From Gammaproteobacteria bacterium RIFCSPHIGHO2_02_FULL_42_43 (GTDB taxonomy: Bacteria; Pseudomonadota; Gammaproteobacteria; Coxiellales; Coxiellaceae), in the NCBI GenBank assembly GCA_001801425.1, contig MGXR01000006.1:305873-369872 (forward strand): a stretch of DNA of 64,000 nucleotides. The letters run 5' to 3'. The translations under genes and the position numbers were made by a program. Under the pieces are notes generated by a model, which was given only the letters and a program-made list of their open reading frames with translations, was not told the origin of the DNA and did no database searches. Of the stretch, positions 37,488 to 45,534 are shown in pieces. Position 1 is the first letter of the stretch. Each line of letters starts with the position of its first letter.

Positions 37488-38767
37488 GTATGAATCACAG
37501 CGTCATACTTAACGCGGTTACGCAATTTTCAACACCACTGTATTTGTATGATATGCAGAAAATACAGTGGATATACCAATTGTTGCGTAACTCATTGGAA
37601 AAAAATATTGATATTTTTTATTCGATCAAAGCGAATCCAAGCTTGGGTATTTGTCAGTATCTTAGTCAATTGGGTTCTGGCGGTGAGGTATCATCGCGGC
37701 ATGAATTATTCACCGCGATTCGCGCGGGATTTTCTCCCCGGAAAATTATTTTTGCGGGCCCTTATAAAACGGATGACGATATTGCATTGTGCATTGAGCG
37801 GAATATTAAGGCAATTATTTGTGAATCAATTACTGAAATGAATCGTGTTAATCACATTTCAGAAAAATATCATGTTAAGACGAAAATTTTGTTACGCATT
37901 AATCCTGATTTTAAAGTCAAGAGTGCGCCCATCAAAATGAGTGGCGAATCGACACAATTTGGCATGATGATTGAAGATGTGATCAAGCATCAAGAAAAAA
38001 TAAAATTATTAAAAAATATTATTATTTCTGGAATACAAGTTTACAATGCCAGCCGTATATTAAACGAAAAAGATATCGCAGATAATATCAATCACATTTT
38101 GGAATTATCACTACAACTATCATCAGCGTTAGAAATGAAATTTACTTGCATTGATTTGGGTGGCGGATTAGGTGTCCCGTATTTTGAGAAAGAAACAGCA
38201 CTAGATATTCAGTTGTTGATTATTAGAATCAATCAAAGTGTTTTGGAATATCAGAAAAAAAATGGACAAACAGAATTTATTTTGGAGCTTGGCAGATTTT
38301 TAGTTTCTGAATCAGGATATTTTATTACTCGAGTTTATGACATCAAAAAAAATCACCAAAAACAATTTATCATTACGGATGGTGGGATGCATTGCATGAT
38401 GGCAGCAAGTGGATTGGGATCCTATATTCATCGCAATTTTAAAGCGCAACATATTGCGAATGAAGCATCAGAAAATCAGGCAGAACATTACACTGTGTGT
38501 GGGCCATTGTGCACACCGTCGGATATTATATTAAAAGATTTTTTGATTCGCGCTCCAGCAGTGAATGATTTAATTGTTATTGAGAAAGCGGGTGCTTACG
38601 GCCTGTCTGCCTCACCATTTCGTTTTTTAAGTCATGGCGCATGTGTTGAAGCAATGTTATTTCAAGATCAATTATTTTTGTTACGACGACGTGAAACCAT
38701 CGATGATATTTTACAAACACAGAACGATTGTCAATTTATTTTTAGCGAAGGGGTGAAACTATGTTAA
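37484..38767 (+). CDS. PLP-dependent decarboxylase, fold type III (BtrK/exosortase-associated type)
   Basis: 427 residues. An alanine-racemase-like barrel with the PLP lysine at 49 (FYSIKANP), the phosphate loop GGGLG at 226-230, CGPLCTPSD at 339-347 and EKAGAYGLSASPFRF at 367-381. These resemble the decarboxylases paired with acyl carrier proteins: BtrK, which decarboxylates glutamyl-ACP in butirosin synthesis, and the PLP decarboxylase of exosortase-A loci. The family segment normally containing a His after the G reads GIQVYNAS here. The gene is followed by an ACP (seven-base overlap), which supports a carrier-bound substrate. A second ATG at 37490 could be the start. Confidence 0.85.
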   Translation: MSMNHSVILNAVTQFSTPLYLYDMQKIQWIYQLLRNSLEKNIDIFYSIKANPSLGICQYLSQLGSGGEVSSRHELFTAIRAGFSPRKIIFAGPYKTDDDIALCIERNIKAIICESITEMNRVNHISEKYHVKTKILLRINPDFKVKSAPIKMSGESTQFGMMIEDVIKHQEKIKLLKNIIISGIQVYNASRILNEKDIADNINHILELSLQLSSALEMKFTCIDLGGGLGVPYFEKETALDIQLLIIRINQSVLEYQKKNGQTEFILELGRFLVSESGYFITRVYDIKKNHQKQFIITDGGMHCMMAASGLGSYIHRNFKAQHIANEASENQAEHYTVCGPLCTPSDIILKDFLIRAPAVNDLIVIEKAGAYGLSASPFRFLSHGACVEAMLFQDQLFLLRRRETIDDILQTQNDCQFIFSEGVKLC

Positions 38768-39018
38768 ATACCGAAATATTAGTAAAACAAGCGCTAGCAA
38801 GCGCACTACACTATCAAGATATTGAGAGTATACACAATGAAGCGCATTTGCGTAATGATTTGCAACTGGATTCCATGGGTTCGCTCATGTTTCTGATGAA
38901 ACTCGAAGAATCAATTGATGGTTTTTACGTAGATCCTGAGACCATGCATGAAAGCGATTTGGAGACGGTGAATTCGGTGATTGGTTATGTGAACAGTCAG
39001 ACAATGAGAACAGCATAA
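38761..39018 (+). CDS. Acyl (or peptidyl) carrier protein
   Basis: 85 residues. The attachment motif LDSMGS puts the 4'-phosphopantetheine Ser at residue 38. Helix II (SMGSLMFLMKLEESIDGFYV) and the acidic surface are typical of ACPs. It starts seven bases inside the decarboxylase gene, so the two are coupled. It is the only carrier protein in the cluster, so it is the likely tether for the substrate of the ligases, decarboxylase, dehydrogenase and ketosynthases nearby. Confidence 0.88.
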   Translation: MLNTEILVKQALASALHYQDIESIHNEAHLRNDLQLDSMGSLMFLMKLEESIDGFYVDPETMHESDLETVNSVIGYVNSQTMRTA

Positions 39019-39026
39019 TATTTTTT

Positions 39027-39056
39027 GTCATCCCGCGGCTTGACCGCGGGATCCAG
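39027..39056. repeat. Dispersed palindrome GTCATCCCGCGG/CCGCGGGATCCAG
   Basis: Perfect nine-bp arms ATCCCGCGG (39030-39038) and CCGCGGGAT (39044-39052) with a five-base loop. The flanks GTC and CCAG are shared with the element at 63955-63993. It lies nine bases after the ACP stop and immediately before the 5' end of the next reading frame. Confidence 0.8.
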
Positions 39057-39243
39057 ATAAAACGAGGTAAATATATTCATTGAATCTTTTGGATTTCAAA
39101 AAATATTTGGTGATGCTTGCGCGGTAAGTACCCAGGCTCAAACATATTACCAAGATCTACATCAGCGATATCAACAATCTGTCGGTGATCAATTTCCTGA
39201 ATTTGCTATTCCAAAAAAATATTTCTATCAAACGATAGAAAAA

Positions 39244-39840
39244 ATGCTGAAAAACAAGCCATTTTTAACTAATTTGGATTATATGTTATTTCCTATTTCA
39301 GGTTTTGATTGGGCTACCAATTTTTCTGTTGATCCTTTTTTTTGGAGAAGACTAGTCAGTGTAAAAACGGAATTGATTGACATTCGAAGCAGGGGAGTGT
39401 TGGCACCGTTAATTGCGTTGCAACTTTCTTTGACACTCTCAACCATACGAAAACAAAATAATATCGTGATTATTTCAACTGAATCAGAATTCATTAATTA
39501 CGCCGGATATATTTATTTAAATAATCAATCGTTAAATTCATTATTCACGATAGATGAAATAGTGATTTACTCATCAAGTTTTAGCATATCAATGGAATAT
39601 TTTTATGAAAAATATCCAGTTAAAAATAAAAAACACGGTATTTTAAAATGTAAAAATTTGAGTATCATGTGTGACTCATCTGCAGTGGTAGATGAGATTG
39701 ATTGCCTGGATACAGACTCTCATTTTATCTACCGCGCATTTGAGAAATTAATATCTGAAAAAAAGTATGAGATCGCATTTCTTTTTTGTAAGGATGCGTT
39801 CACTGATGAGGTTGCATGCGCTGTTATTACGCTGACATAG
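39244..39840 (+). CDS. Unrecognised cluster protein, 5' end unclear
   Basis: 198 residues from the ATG at 39244. The same frame is open without interruption back to 39061 and upstream codons look protein-coding (for example ESFGFQKIFGDACAVSTQAQ), but no ATG, GTG or TTG occurs there; only ATA (39073) or ATT (39079) could start it. GAGGT stands at 39064-39068. The palindrome just upstream may have cut off the true start. Very AT-rich, with Ile/Phe/Ser-rich content. I recognise no family. It overlaps the next gene by 25 bases. Confidence 0.55.
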   Translation: MLKNKPFLTNLDYMLFPISGFDWATNFSVDPFFWRRLVSVKTELIDIRSRGVLAPLIALQLSLTLSTIRKQNNIVIISTESEFINYAGYIYLNNQSLNSLFTIDEIVIYSSSFSISMEYFYEKYPVKNKKHGILKCKNLSIMCDSSAVVDEIDCLDTDSHFIYRAFEKLISEKKYEIAFLFCKDAFTDEVACAVITLT

Positions 39841-40328
39841 TCGATTTGAATAAAATAAATTTTCAGTCTAGAAATTATTACCCAATTTCAGTTCATTCCA
39901 TTTTTGGTGCAGATATTGAAATGCTGATGAAAGAAAATAAGAAAAAAGAGATTTATCAGTATCTGAGAAATATGAGTGATTTATTTGTGATATCAGTATT
40001 ACAAAAAATAAAGTCTACTGCTTTGGATATTACCCTCTATTTACACGATCATTTAAATTCACGATACAGTGGACATCAAAAAATCACACAATGTCAATTA
40101 GTGCAAAGTGATTTTTCAAGTATTTCCATTTTTTTTCATGAAATGAATCATTTCAATTGTGACATTCTGTTGCAAACACAAATTGATTTATTATTTCAAA
40201 AATTATTGTCCGTATTAAAAATTTTATCAAGATTAGGTGGCGCAAGATCTATTTTAGAAAATAATTCATTGGTTTTGCTTCATCATCTCCAATTATTTTT
40301 TCAACTCTATTTGAGTAAAAAAATATGA
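39816..40328 (+). CDS. Unrecognised helical cluster protein
   Basis: 170 residues, helical, very AT-rich. The segment HLNSRYSGHQKITQCQLVQSD and later LSRLGGARSILENN faintly recall the C-terminal helical bundle of acyl-CoA dehydrogenases, but catalytic residues cannot be placed. It overlaps the preceding gene by 25 bases in another frame, so the pair may be one gene split by a frameshift. Its stop overlaps the ATG of the dehydrogenase-like gene (ATGA). Confidence 0.5.
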   Translation: MRCYYADIVDLNKINFQSRNYYPISVHSIFGADIEMLMKENKKKEIYQYLRNMSDLFVISVLQKIKSTALDITLYLHDHLNSRYSGHQKITQCQLVQSDFSSISIFFHEMNHFNCDILLQTQIDLLFQKLLSVLKILSRLGGARSILENNSLVLLHHLQLFFQLYLSKKI

Positions 40329-41425
40329 ATGTATTTCAAAGTCCAGAATTGCGATATGGCAATGTATTGTATGAATATGCACTGTCTTTGCGTGAGATCA
40401 GTTTGATGGTTGATGAAAATCCATTGTGCATCAATGATTATTTTCATTTTCCGGTGATCAATTTTTTAGTGTCTGATCGCGATAGCACCGCGCTGTGTCG
40501 CACACACTATTTAGAAGCGTTGTCGTATGGAGATCCAGGTAGTTTGCTGGCATGCCCAGGCCCCTCATTATCTGGGTTGATGATGCGAACACTTGCTAAC
40601 CCAGATCAGATCAATCATTTTTATTTTTTATTAAAAGAGAAAAAATACCGTACTTTTTTTGCGTTGACTGAACCACTGAAAGGATCAGATGCTTCGCATA
40701 TTCAAACACAGTTAAAAAAAATAGACGAAAATACGTGGAGTTTAAATGGCGAAAAATCTTTTTTTGGCAACGGCGCAGTTGCTGAAATGGGTATTGTGCT
40801 TGCAAAAATTTCTGATAATTCGTTGGGTATACGTGCCGTGTTAATTACAGATGAGCTGTTATTGCAAAAAAATATTTCACGTGAAATTCTGCCGATGTAT
40901 GCGCTGCGTGGCGCTCAAATTGCGTGCATGAGTTTTAATAACACAATAATTCCAGATGAAAATATTTTAGGATCGCATTTATCGGCTTGCAAAAATAGTT
41001 TGTACAGTATTATCAGTGTTTTTAATCAGCTGCGAACCGGTGTTGGTGCATTGGCATTAGGTTTGGCACAAGCGGTTTTTGATTTTGTTTATCATTTAAA
41101 AAGTTCTCATTTTTTTACTTATGCCTCATTTTTTCATGAATGCGACGCGCAATTATCCTTATGTCGCGGTTTGTTGCAGGAAGCGGCAAAACGCGTGGAT
41201 TTAGATCATGCTGATGGCGCACTTGCTTCCTTATCAAAAGCAAATGCCACCGCAGTTGCTGAAAATATTGTTGAGCGTTGTATAGCGCTTTGCTCTGTTG
41301 ATGAACTGATGGCGAATCCTTGGATTCAAAAAGCATTGCGTGATGTGTATTGCTGGGAATTTATGGAAGGCACCACGCATATTCAAAAATTACAATCACG
41401 ATTTACGATGACGGGGCTTAGATGA
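40325..41425 (+). CDS. Acyl-CoA dehydrogenase-like flavoprotein
   Basis: 366 residues. The flavin-contact region FALTEPLKGSDASHIQT and NGEKSFFGNGA matches the beta domain of acyl-CoA dehydrogenases; the C-terminal helical domain ends with MEGTTHIQKLQSRF, whose Glu348 corresponds to the catalytic base of medium-chain enzymes. Relatives in biosynthetic clusters, such as PltE, oxidise substrates held on carrier proteins, and the single ACP nearby makes that plausible. It is coupled to both neighbours by ATGA or TGAA-type overlaps. Substrate unknown. Confidence 0.82.
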   Translation: MNVFQSPELRYGNVLYEYALSLREISLMVDENPLCINDYFHFPVINFLVSDRDSTALCRTHYLEALSYGDPGSLLACPGPSLSGLMMRTLANPDQINHFYFLLKEKKYRTFFALTEPLKGSDASHIQTQLKKIDENTWSLNGEKSFFGNGAVAEMGIVLAKISDNSLGIRAVLITDELLLQKNISREILPMYALRGAQIACMSFNNTIIPDENILGSHLSACKNSLYSIISVFNQLRTGVGALALGLAQAVFDFVYHLKSSHFFTYASFFHECDAQLSLCRGLLQEAAKRVDLDHADGALASLSKANATAVAENIVERCIALCSVDELMANPWIQKALRDVYCWEFMEGTTHIQKLQSRFTMTGLR

Positions 41426-42882
41426 AATATCACTATTTGTTACCACACTTTTTTTTAGATACGTGCGATTTTTATCAAAATAAAACCGCTTTGGTTTTTG
41501 ATAATCAAACTTACACATTTGGAAAAATTGCTTCAGACGTTAGAAAATTGGCAAGCTATTTTCACGACAATCGTCTCAGCGTCAATGATCGCGTAGTTAT
41601 TCAAACGGGTAATGTGTATTTTACGATTATTTGTTTTTGGGCAACGCTCATGAATGACGGTGTTGCTTGCATAATAGATCCAGATTATTCTGCTGAAATA
41701 TTTTGCAAAATTACAGAAAGTTTGTCACCCGCATTTTGTTTTACTTCCTTAGATGAAAATTGGTTTCAAGAAAATTTAACAGATTATTCTGATCAATTTT
41801 ATTTTAATTCATTGAAGAATGAAAATGATTTGGCCATTATTATGCACACCTCTGGAAGTACTGGAACACCCAAGGGAGTGATGTTGTCGCATAGAAATGT
41901 GTTGGCAGCACTTCAGTCGATTAGTCACTATCTTGAGTTGACAGAACACGACGTGATTTTATCTGTTTTGCCACTGCATTTTGATTACGGTTTGTATCAA
42001 ATTCTTTTTTCTTTTTATCACGGGTTATTGTTGATTTTAGAAAAAAACGCGTTGTTTCCGCAAAGATGGGTAAACAAAATGAATCAACAGAATATCAGCG
42101 TATTACCATGTGTTCCTTCCATTATCCAGTTGATTGACAATGTGTGTGTGCAAAAAGAGGTAATGTTTCAATCACTTCGATGTATCACCAATACTGGTGA
42201 AAGAATAACGGAAAAACACATTGCGCTGTGCCAGAGAGTATTTCCCAATGCGAAGATATTTTCCATGTTTGGATTAACCGAATGTAAACGCTGCAGTTTT
42301 GTGCCGCCGCGGGATTTACAGAAAAAATGCCAATCGATAGGAATACCCATGCCCAATTTGTCTATGTGGATAGAAGATGAAAATGGAAATCGATTGGGCG
42401 CACATCAAGAGGGTGAATTAGTGGTTTCAGGTCCGACTGTGATGCTGGGATATTGGAAAAATGAATCCGAAACGTTAAAAAAAATTAAGGAAGATTTTAT
42501 TGGAAATAAAATTTTAAAAACAGGTGATTTTGCATTGATGGATGACGATGGTTTTTTTTATTTTTTGGGAAGAGGGGATTTCACCATTAAATGGAAGGGT
42601 GCAAAATTAAGCTTAAATGAGATGTTGCGAAAAATTACTGTACTCAATTCTGTGAATCGTGCGCATATTTTTTTGCACGAATCACAGGATCAGGAAAAAC
42701 AATTGATGGTCTGTATTGAGTCTGATATAGCCCAGGATGATTGTTTTACGCGAGAAATTCTATCCATATTTCCAGCCATTCAAAAACCATCCTATGTTTA
42801 TGTGACCCCAAGATTTCCGGCGTTGTCGAATGGTAAAATTAATAAATTAGAAACTGAAGCGCGCGCGATAGCAAGTGCATAA
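41422..42882 (+). CDS. AMP-forming acyl/aminoacyl ligase (exosortase-associated ligase type)
   Basis: 486 residues of the ANL superfamily, which adenylate a carboxylate and pass it to CoA or a carrier protein. Motifs: TSGSTGTPKG at 143-152, SMFGLTE at 281-287, KTGDF at 366-370 and the catalytic Lys 472 in SNGKINK. The stretch GLTECKRCSFVPPRDL resembles the AMP ligase that accompanies the PLP decarboxylase and ACP in exosortase-A loci. The last codons (EARAIASA) are themselves made of the GCGCGCG-TAGCAAG dispersed repeat. Confidence 0.87.
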   Translation: MKYHYLLPHFFLDTCDFYQNKTALVFDNQTYTFGKIASDVRKLASYFHDNRLSVNDRVVIQTGNVYFTIICFWATLMNDGVACIIDPDYSAEIFCKITESLSPAFCFTSLDENWFQENLTDYSDQFYFNSLKNENDLAIIMHTSGSTGTPKGVMLSHRNVLAALQSISHYLELTEHDVILSVLPLHFDYGLYQILFSFYHGLLLILEKNALFPQRWVNKMNQQNISVLPCVPSIIQLIDNVCVQKEVMFQSLRCITNTGERITEKHIALCQRVFPNAKIFSMFGLTECKRCSFVPPRDLQKKCQSIGIPMPNLSMWIEDENGNRLGAHQEGELVVSGPTVMLGYWKNESETLKKIKEDFIGNKILKTGDFALMDDDGFFYFLGRGDFTIKWKGAKLSLNEMLRKITVLNSVNRAHIFLHESQDQEKQLMVCIESDIAQDDCFTREILSIFPAIQKPSYVYVTPRFPALSNGKINKLETEARAIASA

Positions 42883-43052
42883 ATCAGCACTGAGCCGCGC
42901 GCGTTAGCAAGCGGGTATAACGCTCACTGACGTTCGCGGCTCCGACTGTCGGGGTCGGAAGCGCGCGCGTTAGCAAGCGGGTATAACGCTCACTGACGTT
43001 CGCGGCTCCGACTGTCGGGGTCGGAAGCGCGCGCGTTAGCAAGCGGGTATAA
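42856..43052. repeat. 66-bp tandem repeat array between ligase and KAS III-like gene
   Basis: GCGTTAGCAAGCGGG begins near 42901, 42967 and 43033, a period of 66 bases; the two complete units are identical where I compared them. Each unit also contains an inverted copy of the GAGCCGCGAACGT element. A diverged partial copy (42856-42880) forms the 3' end of the ligase coding sequence. The array ends just before the ATG at 43058. Confidence 0.92.
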
Positions 43053-43057
43053 TCTTT

Positions 43058-44014
43058 ATGTATCTTTCAACATTTAAAACGCTTACTGCAACCACAATTC
43101 CAATCAATCAATTGGTCGCCAATCATCGTATTTCTTCATCTGAAGCTAAAGTTTTTCAACGTCTTATGGGGCTATCGCAGGTTGCACGCGATGAAAATAG
43201 CAACCACGATTTATTTTTAAATGCCTTGATTCTTAATATGCTCGATGAATTTCCCATTCCGACTGATAAAGTAAAATATATTCTGCTGGCGCATACTGCG
43301 GATTATATTTCTCCGATGAGTGTTAATATTTTAAATTATATCATTAAAAAATATAATTTCACTCACGCGAAATATTTCAGCACATCAATCTACAAATGCG
43401 CCGGAATATTTTATCTGATCCATCTCTCCAATGCATTAATTAAAACAATTGAAAATGACGAATATATTTTATTGTTGACAGTTGATTTTGCATTCACTCC
43501 TATTTTGCAATCTATACCTGGCTCAACCGTGTTAGGTGATTCAGCATCATTGGTGTTGCTTTCAAAGATGAAATCAGATCATAAGATTATCGATATTATT
43601 TATGATGTGGATGAAAGATTTTCAATGGGAGTCAATGAGTCAAAAGAAAATAATTTATTGTTTCAATCGATTTATATTCAAAAACTATCGTCAATTATTA
43701 AAAAAATTATTATCAAAAATTCATTGAATCTATTTCAAATAAAAATTATTTTCCCGCACAATGTGAATACGCTTTCTTGGAAACAAGTCGCCAAATTTTT
43801 ATCTATTAGTGTAGATAAAATATTTCTGGAGAATGTGCCACGATATGCACATTGTTTTGGTTCTGATCCATGGATAAATTTGCAAACAGGATTGATGAAA
43901 GGGTTAGTAAAACCCGGGGATTATTATTTGTTGGTGACCGTTGGTTTGGGTGCGACGTTTTCAGTTGTGCTGATGTATTCTCATCCGCTTCGACAATCGG
44001 AGCCGCGAACGTGA
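43058..44014 (+). CDS. 3-oxoacyl-ACP synthase III-like protein (Cys-His-His)
   Basis: 318 residues with the thiolase fold of KAS III. The acyl-binding Cys is at 114 (YKCAGIF), the first His at 234 (FPHNVN), GDSASLVLL near 160 and GLGATFS near 297. Where FabH has the Asn of YGNTSAA, this protein has His 265 (RYAHCFGSD), giving Cys-His-His as in KAS I/II. It should condense an acyl thioester with a carrier-bound nucleophile, or transfer an acyl group. The last residues QSEPRT and the stop lie in a dispersed repeat. Very AT-rich. Confidence 0.83.
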   Translation: MYLSTFKTLTATTIPINQLVANHRISSSEAKVFQRLMGLSQVARDENSNHDLFLNALILNMLDEFPIPTDKVKYILLAHTADYISPMSVNILNYIIKKYNFTHAKYFSTSIYKCAGIFYLIHLSNALIKTIENDEYILLLTVDFAFTPILQSIPGSTVLGDSASLVLLSKMKSDHKIIDIIYDVDERFSMGVNESKENNLLFQSIYIQKLSSIIKKIIIKNSLNLFQIKIIFPHNVNTLSWKQVAKFLSISVDKIFLENVPRYAHCFGSDPWINLQTGLMKGLVKPGDYYLLVTVGLGATFSVVLMYSHPLRQSEPRT

Positions 44015-44026
44015 GTGAGCGGGTAT
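43998..44026. repeat. GAGCCGCG dispersed repeat spanning a gene junction
   Basis: CGGAGCCGCGAACGTGAGTG and the following bases. It supplies the final codons and stop of the KAS III-like gene (TGA at 44012-44014). The next gene begins ten bases after it; its GAGCGGG may act as a ribosome binding site. Confidence 0.85.
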
Positions 44027-44035
44027 GAAACTTTT

Positions 44036-45532
44036 ATGAAAACATTCATTAATCAATTATCAAAACACTCTAACAACATCGCATTAGTTATCAATGAAAA
44101 ATCCTACACCTATCACCAATTTTTTCAAAAAGTATACCATCTTTCAATAATATTAAAGCAAAAATCACTCACGCATAAAATTGTCGTCCTGCTTTCTGAA
44201 AGAACAATCTCATTGTACGCTGCTATGCTCGCCTGCTTATTATCAAACGTAATTTATTGCCCTCTTAATATTGAAAATGGAATTGAAAAATCAAAATTGA
44301 TTTTAAGTAAATTAAAACCTGATCTCATTTTTTGTGAAAAATTGCCAGAAGATCTGCGAGATTTTTTACTCTCAACATACGCTCATCATCAATTATTTTT
44401 CTATCAAGATAATGATGCGCATGATGCAACAGCTGTTATTGATATTCAACAATGGTTTTCTGCAATCGACATTCGTGATCACGATATCGCCTATTTATTT
44501 TTTACATCAGGATCCACTGGAATGCCGAAAGGTGTGCCAATTTCGCATCATAATCTCAGGAGTTATTTAAATTCTATTACGTCATTATTTTCATTTTCAC
44601 TCAATGATCGTTTCATACAATTGTCAGATATCGCTTTTGATCTTTCAATTCATGAAATAATAGTTTCGTTGATGTCGGGCGCTTGTTTGTATATTTATCA
44701 TGAAAATAAAAATTTGCATCTCAGTAAATTTTTAATTGAACATCGAATTACTCAATTAATTTCAGTTCCCAGTGTGTTATCTTTTCTCGTTCAGCAAGCC
44801 CAATTGTATCAAATCCAATTTTCCCATCTAAGAAGAGTGTTTTTGTGTGGAGAGCCATTTTCGACAAAGCTTGCGATTGCATTTGCAGCGCGCGCAAAGA
44901 ATTGCACACTGGTTAATTTGTATGGTCCAACAGAAGCCACGGTCGCGTGTACTTATCATGTTTTTGATAAACTCAAGGATCAGCGTGTACTGGTCCCCAT
45001 TGGAAAACCATTTTCGTCAGTGTCACTGACCACAACGCATTGTGCTGAGCTAGTGATTGCAGGAGATCAGGTGAGCTCAGGATATTATTTATTGGATCCT
45101 AAAAAAAAATTAGAGAATTCCGCGTTTGAGTTTGATTCCGTTCATAATACTTTTCGCTATTATACGGGTGACTGTGTTTCTCGCGATATTAATGGAGATT
45201 ATCATTTTTGTTCTCGATTGGATGATCAATGGAAAATTGGCGGGTATCGCATTGAAAAAAATGAAATTGAAAATGTGCTGCGTTCACTTTTTCAGGAACC
45301 TGATATTTTTGTGACCCCCGTTTACAATGATCAACAATTAATTGTCTCGATTACCGGATTTTCCACTAAAAAAATTTCACTGAAAACACAGCGCGCCGAA
45401 TTACACAAAAGATTACCTAAATCTGCGATTCCAGATCATTTTATACAATTGGATTACATCCCGAAATTATCTAATGGCAAAGTGGATTATCGGAAATTAA
45501 AAAAGTTTTGTTTTGAACAAAAAGGGATATAA
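44036..45532 (+). CDS. Free-standing NRPS-type adenylation domain
   Basis: 498 residues from the ATG at 44036; an upstream GTG at 44015 lies within the repeat and is less likely. Core motifs: A3 TSGSTGMPKG (158-166), A5 NLYGPTE (294-300), A7 YTGD (376-379), A8 near 396-410 (WKIGGYRIEKNEIE) and A10 Lys 482 (NGKVDYRKL). By motif alignment to GrsA the pocket residues read D202, L203, H206, S243, F269, C271, L295, V303, A304, K482; I cannot assign a substrate. Asp 202 suggests an amino acid. No carrier or condensation domain is fused, so it probably loads the cluster ACP. Confidence 0.88.
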   Translation: MKTFINQLSKHSNNIALVINEKSYTYHQFFQKVYHLSIILKQKSLTHKIVVLLSERTISLYAAMLACLLSNVIYCPLNIENGIEKSKLILSKLKPDLIFCEKLPEDLRDFLLSTYAHHQLFFYQDNDAHDATAVIDIQQWFSAIDIRDHDIAYLFFTSGSTGMPKGVPISHHNLRSYLNSITSLFSFSLNDRFIQLSDIAFDLSIHEIIVSLMSGACLYIYHENKNLHLSKFLIEHRITQLISVPSVLSFLVQQAQLYQIQFSHLRRVFLCGEPFSTKLAIAFAARAKNCTLVNLYGPTEATVACTYHVFDKLKDQRVLVPIGKPFSSVSLTTTHCAELVIAGDQVSSGYYLLDPKKKLENSAFEFDSVHNTFRYYTGDCVSRDINGDYHFCSRLDDQWKIGGYRIEKNEIENVLRSLFQEPDIFVTPVYNDQQLIVSITGFSTKKISLKTQRAELHKRLPKSAIPDHFIQLDYIPKLSNGKVDYRKLKKFCFEQKGI

Positions 45533-45534
45533 TT

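Noticed and set aside
42892..43052. 66-bp repeats as a CRISPR-like array
   Set aside because: Units are fully identical without variable spacers and made of known dispersed elements.
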